Origin: Neelides folsomi
Taxonomy: Eukaryota > Arthropoda > Collembola > Neelipleona > Neelidae
Length of the DNA: 50,764 nt
Assembly (NCBI GenBank): GCA_034687125.1
Contig: JAQGBZ010000422.1
Location: 1 to 50,764, forward strand
Reading direction: 5' to 3'
The notes under the pieces were generated by a model, which had not been told where the DNA came from, made no database searches, and worked only from the letters and a program-made list of their open reading frames with translations. Positions 1 through 13,900 of the stretch are shown here, one piece after another; positions within the stretch are counted from its first letter, which is position 1; every line of letters starts with the position of its first letter. Made by a program: the position numbers and the translations under genes.

Positions 1-100
1 TAATAACTAGTAAAATTGATAAAAATCAGTGTAAATAAAACAATATAAAAAGCAAGAGAATCATAATACAAAGATCTGTGTTAACATTTTGTTCACAAAG

Positions 101-613
101 TCATGGATTAAGTAATAAGAGTAAAAATTGGTTAAAAACAGAAAATTGTTGTTTAATTTCTTCAATTTCTTGTCCCTGTCTTTCAACCACACCTCTGAAA
201 TAAATAAAAATTTTCATTATTTTTAACTTGCTCAATATTATGATTAAACCTAATATTATATAACATTAAAATTTAAAAAAAATTAGGCTCAACTCACATT
301 ACTGCTATATTGATTTATTGGTTGCCCTCCATTAAAAAGCATTTGAATATAATTTAAATTATAAAAAACTTTGATCCTATATACAAGATCCATGTTATGT
401 AAATTTTAAAAACTAATATAAATAACCTATAACTTAATTCCTCCATTTCCATTCCTAGTTGTCTGATGAAGTGAGGTGTAAATAAGTCAATAGAACAATT
501 TTTTAGCATATATTCTAATATTCTCATTACAATAAAATATGTACTTACCTCATATGAATAACTTTATCGTCACATTTTAATTCTTTGAAACAATTTTCTT
601 CTGATATCTTCAT
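101..613 (-). CDS. Small unrecognised four-exon protein (88 aa)
   Basis: Four short open exons on the minus strand join in frame: 549-613, 427-462, 303-376 and 101-192, with donor/acceptor dinucleotides at each join and phases 2, 2 and 1 that agree; the stop is at 101-103. The middle intron (377-426) is only 50 bases. The start chosen is the first ATG of the first exon (611-613); the frame stays open upstream to an acceptor-like site just before 640, so an upstream non-coding exon is likely. The product starts MKISEENCFKELK and has an acidic middle (GMEMEEL), a short polar stretch (FNGGQPINQYSS), a probable coiled coil (VVERQGQEIEEIKQQF) and a leucine-rich end (FNQFLLLLLNP). I do not recognise the family. 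It is divergent from the Nova-like gene. The last join uses a GT inside AGCAGTAAT and a second-choice acceptor, so the C-terminal exon is the least sure. Confidence 0.55.
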
Positions 614-867
614 TAGGTATATTTTTGAATCAAATTGATACTGCACTGGTAGGTAGGTAGGTAATTATTAATTAACCTTGTTATTGTTGTTATTGCCACC
701 TACCGGACCTACCCAGAGTGCTCAACAACTCCCAATGCAATTCCTTTCCAGAGTGCGTTGGTGTGGAGGGACTTTGACGCGTCGTCACGCTTACAACTAT
801 TTTATACCGCTCCTGAGCAATTTCCCCTTGGGGAGAGAGGAATAGCAACCGAGACACTCTTTTCCAC
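614..867. promoter_or_regulatory. Divergent promoter region between small gene and Nova-like gene
   Basis: About 250 bases separate the putative start codons of the minus-strand small gene and the plus-strand Nova-like gene. The stretch contains a GGTA microsatellite (about 649-662) and a relatively GC-rich block from about 690 that probably carries both 5' leaders. No TATA box is obvious. The regulatory role is inferred from geometry only. Confidence 0.35.
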
Positions 868-3401
868 ATGGACAACAACGGTGACGATATGGGAGGGTCA
901 GGGAAGAAGCGGCCCAATGACTCGTTGGGCGATTACTCAGGATCACCACAGAAGAAACCAAACTTCCATAATGGTAAAATTATTCTTTCATTTTAATACA
1001 AGTTCGTTATTATAATTAAAAGATAATAATGTAATAAAAAGGAACAATGTTCAATACACTGGTTTATTGATGTTGGAATTAAAGGTTTCATTAATAATTT
1101 CTAGATCCGGATGCAGTATATCTCAAATTTATGGTGCCGCAGGCGACCGCCGGCTCCGTCATCGGAAAGGGAGGTCAGAATATCTCTGACCTCCAGAAGG
1201 AGTACAACGTACATATTCGTATGTCAAAAGCCAATGACGTCTTCCCAGGTAAATATAATGGCTACTTAATATTTTTTTAAATGTCATAATCATAAATCAA
1301 AAGGTATAAAACAATATTCATCATATAATATGAACAATGTTCTTGATGAATTGATGAATGAATTTACACATATGGCAATATAAGTATTATAGAATTTGAA
1401 CACGTGGATTAATTATTTTTTAAATGTATGTTAATTATTAGGAACGGATAGTCGAGTAGCCATAATGAGTGGAAAAGTGAACAATGTCCTCATTGCTACG
1501 ATGGTCATCTTTAAGCGAATGACTTCTCCCTCTGATCTTTTCCCCAAAAATCCCAGACCGAAATCTGTTTCAGATAAGGAGGTAAACGATAATACTGCAT
1601 ATTTATTAGTACATAACATTAATGTAATTAAAGAATTTTTCTGCTTATTAAGAACAATAACTATTTTTATTCTAGAGTTTTAACATTATTATTTAATTTT
1701 CAGCTATCGCTAATAGTGCCTCAGGCGACAGCTGGTTTGATTATTGGAAAAGGGGGAAGTAGGGTGAAGAGCATACAAGAAGAATCCAACTGCCATATTA
1801 ATTTGACTCAGAAAAATGATCAGCAGCTTCCGACGAACGAAAGAGTCGTCACGATTCAAAACAATGAGAGTAAGATATTTTTATTAATATTTCTATAAAT
1901 TGCATTTCATCACTGATTTTTATACATATGTATGTCTGATATCTTAATTAACTTTAAAAAATATTGATAATTAAAATGGTTATTTTTATTAGGTGACCCC
2001 GAAAATATTGAAAAGGCACTCAAACTCATCCTCGACATCATCAAAGGAGATCCTCAGAGTTCTTCTTGCCTCACCATCAACTACAGTAACAACTCTGAGC
2101 GTGGGAATTCAAACCGAAGCCGCGGTGGTGGCGACAATGATCGAGAACGTGGAGGAGACAACGATTACGACGGAGATAACTACGATGGAGAGAAGGGCGG
2201 CTATGGAGGTGGTCGTAATTGGCGAGGATCCGGTGGCGGGGGAGGAGGTGGTGGTGGTGGTGGCGGCGGCGGAGGTGGAGGAGGTGGCGTAGGAGGCTCT
2301 GGTTCAAGCGGAGGTGGAAACTCAGCTCCAGCATTCCCATCGTCCTCTGGATATCCTCCACAAGTGCACTTTTGGTGCACCTTTGCCGGGCCTCCGATCG
2401 CCAATGGTCACACTCCTCCTCCTCACATGATTGAAGGAATGAAGCAATTCCTTCTCAACGTGGGGTTCAACATGAAAGCCATTAGTGACATCGTGGCGGC
2501 TTGTAACCTCTTAGCCTCATATGGAGTTTTAAAGCCAGGAAACATTGCCGTGTTCAACCAGCCACAAATTCAACAGAATGTGAATCCTTTCGCCACCGTG
2601 GCCGACACTCCTTCTCCTATGATGAACATTGGAGGGTCGATGGGAAATGCTGGTGGAATGGATCAATGGTCGAACACTATGGGGATGTTCATGAAGCAAT
2701 TCCAACAGCAAGGACAAGCTTCTCGCGGTTACGACAATTATGATAACAGGTTAAATTTAAACAAATATTATTTATATTTATTTATAATATTATTTACTAA
2801 TTTAATTTTCATTGCATTATTTATTGAAATATTGATCAAGGAATTGGTTAAGAGTTTAGACTTATTTAACGACTTATTTAACTTATAATTTAATATTAAA
2901 AGCGCCATTTAAATTTTTTTATTAATTTTTATAGCAATAATTGGAATAAACCAAGCGGAAATTCTGGAGGAGGTGGAGGTGGTGGAGGTGGCGGCGGAGG
3001 AGGCGGTGGAGTTTTCGAAGGCTACATGAGCGGCATGGGAGGGAGCAACATGAGCGGAATGGGAGGAGGCAATATGAGCGGAATGGGAGGAGGGAACATG
3101 AGTGGGATGAATTCTGCCATGGGAGGAGGAGGAGGTTTCGGAAAAAACGACAATTCGAACGATGTTAAGGTAAGGAATGATTGGGTTCCCTAAATTTAAT
3201 TTTAACATATATAATTGTAAATGTTCGATTCGTTCATGACATCATGAATGTAATTCAATTGCAGTCACATGCATTGAAATGCAAAAGAACCACCCATTCA
3301 CGATTTGATTGTAATTGAGTTGAATTGCTGAGATCATACGGTGTTTCCTATTTGTTAATCAATTCTTTTCATTCTTTGGATTACCACAGAGGCGATTTTG
3401 A
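868..3401 (+). CDS. NOVA: Nova/pasilla-like KH-domain RNA-binding protein (519 aa)
   Basis: Nova proteins bind YCAY-type RNA through KH domains and control alternative splicing in the nucleus. Exons: 868-973, 1105-1248, 1442-1581, 1704-1869, 1993-2749, 2935-3169 and 3390-3401; all phases agree. KH1 (about residues 40-110) has the GKGG loop at 56-59; KH2 (about 131-205) has GKGG at 145-148 and ends with the Nova-like DPQSSSCLTINYSN. The line ISDIVAACNLLASYGVL resembles the Nova segment ALNTLASYGYN that precedes KH3 in vertebrates, but no KH3 follows. Instead there are long glycine runs encoded by GGN repeats (about 2228-2295 and 2960-3010), a G-M-G-G/N-M-S-G repeat, and a tiny last exon encoding RRF. 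The start ATG gives MDNNGDDMGG followed by a basic KKRP, like the Nova N-terminal nuclear signal. Pasilla and NOVA1/2 are the obvious orthologues; PCBP/hnRNP K is a less good fit. Confidence 0.88.
2228..2295 (+). repeat. Poly-glycine-coding GGN repeat
   Basis: Near-continuous GGN codons encode a run of roughly twenty glycines in the linker after KH2 of the Nova-like protein. The strand bias (G/T on plus) also creates antisense proline-rich frames, which are not genes. Confidence 0.85.
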
Positions 3402-5206
3402 GATGGGCAGGAGCATCTGGGCCCATTTGCATTTAAGCCAGCATCTTGAATAAGGTACAGGGGCGGTGGAAACATTCAGTAGAAAATTCCCAATCAACTC
3501 ATCTACCTTCAACTATAGCAAAGTCTCGCCTCTTCGACTTCATTTAATTTAATATTTCATTTTTTATAGCATCCAGCCAGACAAGTAGATTATTATTTAA
3601 TATTTGTAGAATTAATTAATTCTCAACAATAGGGATATTGTCTCTAATTTTTATATATTTAAGTGTACATTGTAAAAAATTTTTCTTTTGCACAAAAGTA
3701 AATTTTGTTTGATGAGGCTGTCATAAAATTTACAATTTGAGAATTTAGGTGAAGAGTTGTGGAAAGTTTGCATTGAGTAAGATGAGGAGAGACGAGTTTT
3801 ATTACATAATTATAATAATTAATGAATTAGAAATTACATTTAGGCCTATTTAGAGGTAGCTTGTTTGAGTGAATAGTTATTAATGATTCATTATTTGAGA
3901 TGTAAATACATTCTTAATACTAACATAGTCTTTGATATTAACATTTAATAGTTAATTTATTAAGGACTTTAAATGAATTTTATTAATAGATATTTTATTT
4001 ATTTAATGAATTAGACTCACACATATACAACATGACATTTTTTGTAAAATTGTCATTTAATTTCATTTTTGACTCATTCACATTGTTAAACGGTCGAAAT
4101 GGCTGTATGGCTTCTTCAACAAAATGAAAAAATCATCACATACCATCCTCAAAACAGGAAAACATTGTTACTTTCAGTGCACCGAGGGAGTTTATAAGCA
4201 TATTATATTATAAGACTTTCATTGTTACGTTAAATAGCTAACATTAATGCTAGGAATGATTAGGTGTTTGTAAATATAAAATTGTATCTTAATTAAAAGA
4301 TATTTGAGAGTTTATCAACTCGTTAATCCAATTAGTATATTTATTAATTAATAACTATAAAAAAGCTAACTGATGATCTTAATCATGACTCTGTGAAGTA
4401 CAAGTTGGTACACCATTTTGTGAACGTATATAAAAATAACATGTCACATCTTACATAATGAAATTACATAATATACATATTGTGTACTGAATTAATTAAA
4501 AACATCTAATTTACCAAAAGGCGTTTGTCACCCAGTTCGCTTCACTCCTACAAATGTGTGTATATATATTATAAGTCCCATACATTTTGTTTTTGAGAAA
4601 TAAATGATGAGTTGGTTAGCCAAAAAAATGTGCATTTGGATAGCATTTTTGAAATGTCCATTGTTCATCATCGCTAAAAATCCGCCTCATCATTCATCAC
4701 ATCGTCGAATTTGTGGAAACATAAGCTGACAAAATGAGCATTTCATCAACCATAAAAAAATAGAAAAAACCATAAATGCTCAATTCGATCGTTCGTTATT
4801 TGGTAAGGCGTTGTTTCATTCTCCTTTCTCATTTACTCTACATATTTAACTATATTTTACCAAACATAATTGATTCATAAAGTTATAAAAAGGTGCGAAC
4901 TCATTTTCTACTTATACATAATTGTATAACTTGAATAATGATAGTCGTGTGTTAATTAGGAAAATAACTTAAAATAATTATTTTAAAACAATGTAAATTA
5001 AAATTTTCTTTTGTGCATGGCTCAATTTTAGATTCCATCACTCATCCCTGAAGACTGGAGAAAATGAATGGAAAAAGGGTGATGCCGAATGAAATTACTC
5101 AACTAATGACAAGTCAACTTCGAGTCACAAAAATGGAATGTTGATTTGAATCGTACAAAGTTTTTATTTTTTTACGTAAAAAAACAAAATGGAAAGTTGA
5201 TTAGGT
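3402..5206. other. Nova-like 3' UTR and convergent intergenic space
   Basis: No supported coding exon. The stretch must hold the 3' UTR of the Nova-like gene and the 3' end of the convergent minus-strand membrane-protein gene. A canonical AATAAA lies at 4599-4604. The rest is AT-rich with several short T runs; I see no RNA gene or transposon in it. Confidence 0.5.
4599..4604 (+). promoter_or_regulatory. Candidate polyadenylation signal for Nova-like gene
   Basis: AATAAA about 1.2 kb after the stop codon. It would give a long 3' UTR, as is usual for Nova genes; other AT-rich hexamers nearby could also serve. Confidence 0.3.
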
Positions 5207-7091
5207 TCAAGTGCTTGTTTCGGTTATTCCGGACTGCGAAACGATACTTGATCTTGATTGGACATTGCGCCAGCTTTTTACAAAATAACTCATTAATTCA
5301 ATATTAATGTCAAATATTAAAGATTGAAAAGTATTAATAAAAAGGTGAAACCTTTCTTTGATGGAATTTAAATTCGAAATGTCAAACTCCACATTTTCAT
5401 CATCTTCATAGGCGAGATTGGTTTGGCTGAGTTCTCTGTATGCCTTTTGTTGCTCTTCTTTCTTCGCAATCATTTTTCCAATTAAACCGTAAATTGGATT
5501 CTTTTGTTCTACAATCGTTCCTGATGTTGAACTTCCACCTGTTTCGGACATTGCTTCAAAACCCGAATTTTCGCTTCTGGGATTAAAATTATAAAAACTA
5601 GATTTTCGGATTTATTTTATTTGGAAATCTGTTTTTATTTATTTTAATATTTAATGCATACTGATTTTCATCGATATTCCTCAACCAAGCGATGCATAAA
5701 ATTGTAGAGAACAGTAAGAGAATTCCCATTGAAGATGCGATCCAAACCCAAATGCCGATTTGTTCATCTCTTTTGGTATTTGTGAGTTCAACTTTCTCAA
5801 CATAGCCAAAGCTTGCTAAACGATCCTTGTACCTTCATAAGAAAATGATATGTATTGTAGACAATTCATTTCATGAATATTTTATTGAGATTTTTATATA
5901 GATTATATATATTTATTTATATTTTAGATAATCAGGATTTTTCACCATACTCGTTCCATATATCTTTTAGAATCTCATTAGTGTAAATGGTTTCCCCAGT
6001 TTGGGGGTCCTTTGTCAAAACGCTATATTTTACTTTGACACAATGTTTAATTTCGCTTTTGCCCGTGTTTGTTAAACAGTAGTATACTCCTTCTTTTAAG
6101 GGTATCCAAACATCTTTAGGTCTAACAATGAGATTAAAGTCAGAAATATGATTAAATAAACTTAATTTTTTAAACTTACTCGACATGAATATCTGAAATA
6201 TTGTTCTTTATACGAAATTCATTCGTGATATTGCTTATTACAGATTGAAATCTGCTCAGACTTTTAACAAACTGAAATAATTGTATTTTAGATAATTGAT
6301 CAAAGCACATTAAATCATCAGATTGATAAACTATTTATGACGTAAATGCAATCTTACGTCATTTGGCGTAATTCCTGTAAGGTTTTTCTCAATAAAATGG
6401 TCCAGCGAGGGAGGATCAGTTGGGATCGGCCTATTTGTAGAATCTTCATCTTCACTTTCATATACTGAATAAATAATAATAAATTGAGTTATCATGATTG
6501 TGATCGGTGATTATTTAATCATTTTATGATTTCTAGAGATTAATTAATTTTTCAGGTCAAACATTTGTAAACTACGTGAAGACATCTTGCATTGCCTATT
6601 AAAAATATTTTACCTATTTTAGAAAGCTGCAATTCGAGTGTTGCGTTTTGGTTATTCCGCTTATTTTTCTTTGCACCAGGAGGATCGTGGAAATGAAAAT
6701 AAATTAATGATCCATTTGGAGCAACGATGTTGACCGTGTCAGTTAATTCGACAGGATTATGGTCTGAAAGGAAAATTCCAGGGCCTGGTGGAATTTTACC
6801 TTCAATGCTTTCTTCATTGAGGATTTGTGGAGATGCTTTGATTAGAACAAAATCACCACTTGAGCTATCCAGGTCAAGAGTCACTACTTTAATTTGATAA
6901 CTTCCTAATGTTTTATCTGTTAAATTAACATTCCAGAAAAAATCTTGATCACCAGTTCCGGTTCCAACAATATATTTTTTGATGGTATAATTTAGCTGGG
7001 TGATTTCTTCATCAACGACGTTTTTACTCAAGCCCCGTACAAGTTGAAAACACGTTAGGAAATATAAAATCACTATAAATGAAAGATCCAT
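5207..7091 (-). CDS. Unrecognised type I membrane glycoprotein (436 aa)
   Basis: Seven exons join in phase: 6614-7091, 6358-6464, 6180-6271, 5951-6121, 5662-5832, 5352-5576 and 5207-5273. The start is the first in-frame ATG; it opens a signal peptide (hydrophobic residues 4-18, then LVRGLS). The ectodomain (about 22-307) has many N-glycosylation sequons (NYT, NLT, NGS, NAT, NIT, NIS). Its first half, with alternating strands such as YQIKVVTLDL, GDFVLIKAS and GSLIYFHFHD, resembles a CUB-like beta sandwich but lacks clear CUB cysteines; a Cys pair is seen in YYCLTNTGKSEIKHC. One transmembrane helix lies at about 308-333 (IGIWVWIASSMGILLLF). The roughly 100-residue tail carries NPIY at 366-369, an NPxY-type sorting or PTB-binding motif, and a Ser-rich end. 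A receptor or adhesion role is possible, but I do not recognise a family. Confidence 0.82.
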
Positions 7092-7768
7092 CTTCAAAAT
7101 AATAAGATATTTGTGAAGATCAGTAAATGAAATAAGTTATCCTTAATTAACATAATTTAAAAAAACTATCTAATAACTCTGAGGTATGTCTGCTGAGAAA
7201 AGACAACCATCAAGGATGAAATATGATTCACAATGATGAACGGCAATGACTCTAATCTTTAGATATTTTTATCATTTGAAACTAATTAAATATGAAATAT
7301 CTAATCTACTGTGGGGCATTTATCTTCAATAAGCGACAAACGAAATATGTAGGAGATAGGAATATTCGAATAAGATATAAATGGAATAAATATTTTTGTT
7401 TAAAGAGTGTAAATTGGTTTATTACTTGAATTTTACATAAAAAGTTTAAAATCAGTTTAGTCACAAAACAATGATCAATCTGACAATGAGTAATTAAATC
7501 ATTGGATTTGTTAAGAAAAATTAAAACGAACAGCAATTTTAGTCACCTAATATTGAAATATTTTGACTTGTAGTTTAAAATTACGATTAAAATCAGTGAC
7601 AATTTTGAATAATGGAAAGTAAAAAAGTTTTAGAGATAACATCTCTGTGATAAAAAATTGTAACGTATCTATTTACATATATTTTAGTATATTATTACAA
7701 TTAATATATTTGATAGAAGATGGAAAGTATATTATATATAAAGTTCTATAGTCTGTAATTTCTGTACG
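7092..7768. other. Intergenic: membrane-protein promoter and KAT8 3' region
   Basis: Both flanking genes are on the minus strand, so this space should hold the KAT8 3' UTR (right side) and the promoter of the membrane-protein gene (left side). It is AT-rich and I see no coding exon or repeat. Confidence 0.5.
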
Positions 7769-9984
<2,216 letters not shown>

Positions 9985-10955
9985 TTTCACTTCCTTAAAG
10001 ATATATTTAATTTTTTCCCTTTGAAATCACAAATGTTTTTCAAATGTTTTAGATAAAAAAAATTACCTTTGCCGACGCTGTCGGTGATGATGAAATCAAA
10101 TGAAATGTTGTGCGTTTTCAAGTCTTAATGCGAAATTCTTGTCCACTTTTAGCTCAGCCTATCTTGAGGCTGTTGAAGTCAACTTGAATTAATCTTTTCA
10201 TTAAATGAATTCTTTACGCTTTTAATTTTTGTAAAAACGGGCGGTTTAGTTATAATATTGTTGTCTTGACTCAAGATTAATGCGATAATGCGAGATTAAT
10301 TGATGTTTGCAATTTTTATTTGTGAGTTATTTGGAAATGTATCAGACTTTATGCTCCAACCTCATATTATAGTCGCTTAATACCCCCATTCATAATCCAA
10401 AATTAGATTAGATATGGGCTATGCTTATATGTTACCTGTAAGTATTTGCCATGCCTAGTGTACAAGTGCAAATATGAAGGTATATTTACAATGTAATGAG
10501 TTGAGTACCTGTTAAAAAGTTTCTAAAAAGTACCGAATTGTCTGTATTCATTGAATAGTGTTCGATCTATAGTAAATTGAAAAAAAATTAAATGGATAAG
10601 GAAAGGCAAATTTTAAAGTGAATGGACAAGTTGGAATTCGGATTGGATAATGAATTTCTTATTGAAATAAATAAAACATGTTTTTAATCGTTGGTTAAGT
10701 AGATTGAAAGATCAACTTTATTATTAAACATCTTATTTTTATATTATGGATTATTTAAGCTAGGAGTCAAAGCAGAGTATATGCTCATTTTGGTTAAAAA
10801 TTGTGGCTTAAAATTAAAAACAGCAAAGACCCATCGGACAAATACTTTCCTTCTTGAATCAATATTACAATAAGTATGATTTCTTGTCTTGTGTGAGTCT
10901 TAAGAAGAGCGCGTGATTATTTTAATGCATCAATGTTCAGTTTCCTATTAAATCT
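9985..10955. other. Intergenic: KAT8 promoter and CLASP 3' region
   Basis: Space between two minus-strand genes. It should contain the KAT8 promoter/5' leader (left) and CLASP 3' UTR (right). AT-rich, no exon recognised. Confidence 0.45.
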
Positions 10956-13900
10956 TCAATTGTGGGGTGACTGAGCTGAAGTGCGTTGAATGTAAAGTTG
11001 AAGTAGTTTCAATTTCGAACCACTCAATGAGCATAAATAAGGCTGAAGCTCTTCTTCTCCAAATCTAAAATGAAAAACATTATTTTATTACGACTGAGGT
11101 TTCACCGAAAGGAGTATGCTTTTGACTGGATGTTTGTCTGTATCGTATGGGCGCTATCTCCTCCCAAACCACTGAACCGATTTTCATATATAATATATCA
11201 ATCGACAGGTCTAGTTTGCGAGCAGGTCGTAGGGCGATAAAAATCAAGAAAATATTAATGGTTAATTAATTAACCGCAAAAAATGATTATCTATTAACCA
11301 AAATAAGAAAATCAATAGAAACAATAAAATAAATTTCAATTCTTTGAATATTAAATATTTTTTAAAGTGATCGGCAAAATGCGTTAAACTTTTTATATGG
11401 ATTTAACTTATGATTTTATTAAAAGTACCTGAATTGGAAACACCCTTGTACTGAATATCTCTTCTAAATGTCAATTAATATCCATCTATTACGCCCTCAT
11501 TTTTTTAAAAAAAAAGTCACTTTTAAGTCAAACAATTGCAATCTCCTACGTCGTTTAACATCCAATATGCCCTCATTTTATTTTTATTAAAATCAATCTT
11601 TATGCCAAACAATCCATTCGCTCCTTTCGATTAAAAATGGTGAAATAAAACCAATTTGAAAAATTGAAAAACGACTGAGGTTGGGTAATAAAAAGCTTGA
11701 AATAATCTCAACAAATTATTATTTAATTGCCGAGGTCGTCGCAAATTCTTCATGCTATTCTTAAATCTGGCTCAGAATAGAGCATGATATCACAAATGAT
11801 AATGACGGTATTTTATAACTATAACTTATTAATAGTTAGTTAAAGTTTAAAGTTCTTACTTTATTAGCCCTTTACTTTTTCGGTATTTAAAAAATAATTT
11901 CATAAATAATGTTTGCCATTAATTTTAAGACCACTTTATAATTTGAATATAAAAGCTAATATAAAAATATGTGTTCGTCAAATTGAAATATAATAATATA
12001 TATGTATTGTAATTAGAGTTTAAACCTAGTGTATTGTTTAAATAATGATTCCCGAAATTGACCCGATGGGTGCTCGATCGGATAATATTGAAACCATTTA
12101 TTACTATTTCCCGATGATATCTTGACGTGTCGGTAAATTTAAAACTCGATATAACCCGACCCTACCCGTAACCGATCTTAATCCTAAACTCAGATACCCG
12201 ATAGGAGACTATTACTGATACGTTATGATGTGTTTGTTATGTGTGATTATGATTATAAAAATTATATTTCTAATTTGCGACGACCTCGGCAATTAATTAA
12301 TAATTTGTTGAGATTATTTCATGCTTTTTATTACCCAACCTCAGTCGTTTTTCAATTTTTCAAATTGGTTTTTAGCATTTGACTCGATATTCGATTATCT
12401 ATTAAATTAGAAATATTTCATCTTTGATGATTAACCTCTTGTGAAGAGCAACGATGGCAAAAACTGCTGCTTTCCTAACAGCCGAATCAGAATGATCATA
12501 AGCCCCAATCAGCGTACCCATAATGTCTTTTAAGAAAACACGGAGCTTTGAAACTTCGGCGTTTTCGCCACATCTCTGCAACATCTTGATCGCCATCTTT
12601 ATATGAAAATAACAATATTTAAGATATGAACAAGAAGAAATAAATACAGAGATATATTTAATTTTAAATATTGGTTTATACCTGGTTGACGGGATATTCC
12701 TTCGTTTGGACGATTGTGCAGAGTGCTCGAACGAGAGAATCCGGAGGAAAATTTTCAGCTACAGTGAGCCCACAATTTTCAGCCGCTTTGACAATTTCTC
12801 TTGGAGTGTCTGGCGTCTGAACATCCGTCACTCGGACAATGAGGAGTTCAGCAAATGAGGAAAGCGGCTGAGCTAGGATTTTTCTACCGCAAAGCTCATC
12901 AAGGCACTTAAAACACGTACTTTTCTCTCCGCTCTTCGTCGTCTCGCTCAACGCGTCAACTAATACTTTGAGCACTTCCCTAAAAATTGAAATTAATTTC
13001 ATTAACTGCTTGAAATAACATACCACAGTATAAACATTATTTCGTTATTTTATTTTTTTAGTATTATTTTAAAAATCAATTTTGAAAATCTTACTTGTGA
13101 TGGTCCATTAGCCTCCTGTCATCGGAATCTTTAATAGCTTGGTGAAGTTGTCCCACCAATTCTGCTTTTTTCCCTTTAAGGGCTAGGGACATTTGAGAAA
13201 TAATTGACACAAGGTCAGCCTCAGAAGCTAATCTCAAGGCTTGAATGTCAGAGTTAATCGAATTCCATCCCGATGTAGTGTCCGGACGTTCATCGACGTC
13301 TCTCGTTGGCTCAATATTTTTAAGTATTGCTTTCGCAGCGTCTTGCTTTGCTGGTGGAAGGTTCGATAAAACAAGCGTCATTTGTGGAGCAGCCATGCCA
13401 AAAAGGGAATGGAAAACTTTTTGGCTAATTTTACGAAGTTCGTGGTTCCTCATATCTCCAGACCAATCTATTTAATATTTCATTCCATTTATTCTTGCAT
13501 GCATGTACTATTAAATTAGTACAAATGATATCAGTATCAGTAAATTAAATTTCGACTTACCTAGGATTTTTTCAACAAGTGACTGCAATTGATCTACTTT
13601 TACAGAAAATTGAATCATAGAAAGATTTAAAAGATGATAAAGGGCTGCAGTTCTGGATCGTGTATTTGGTGTGATAGTTGGGTCACTCAAATAATGAGCT
13701 ACAGCAGAGAATTGTAGGTCAGCCGGCATTTCATCCCTAGAATTAATATATAAAATTAGCAACATTAATCCAGATTTAAAGTGGATTTAAAAAATGAAAC
13801 GGAATTGATGATATCTTACATGATAATTTCCAAAGTTTTCATCAACTTCGAATGGACGGAATGAAGTAGATCAGAGCCAACTTTTGTTAAAACTCTATTT

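Larger units (their letters stand above)
11647..12372. mobile_element. Non-autonomous inverted-repeat element (MITE/foldback-like, about 726 bp)
   Basis: Two 101-base arms, 11647-11747 and 12272-12372, are reverse complements with only two mismatches as aligned by eye. They flank an AT-rich 524-base centre with no ORF. The outer ends read AAAACCAATTTG...CAAATTGGTTTT, and TA dinucleotides flank both sides, which would suit a Tc1/mariner-like TA target, though A/T runs make the exact ends ambiguous. It sits wholly inside the last CLASP intron. The near identity of the arms suggests a fairly recent insertion. Confidence 0.8.

Noticed and set aside
690..917. Minus-strand ORF ending in GKELHWELLSTLGRSGR as first exon of the small gene
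   Set aside because: Its donor phase does not fit the acceptor before 640, and it largely reads antisense to the Nova first exon; may only be leader sequence.
758..1015. Plus-strand ORF overlapping the first Nova exon in another frame
   Set aside because: The Nova frame has KH domain continuity and matching splice phases; this one has neither.
2077..2404. Proline- and histidine-rich ORFs on the minus strand
   Set aside because: They are antisense readings of the glycine-coding GGN repeats and exon of the Nova-like gene, with no splice or family support.
12036..12210. ACCCGA/CCCGAT-like phrases in the centre of the inverted-repeat element as possible telomere-like repeat
   Set aside because: Spacing is irregular and units differ; no tandem order could be shown.
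13245..13475. Plus-strand ORFs within CLASP exons
   Set aside because: Shadows of conserved CLASP coding sequence.
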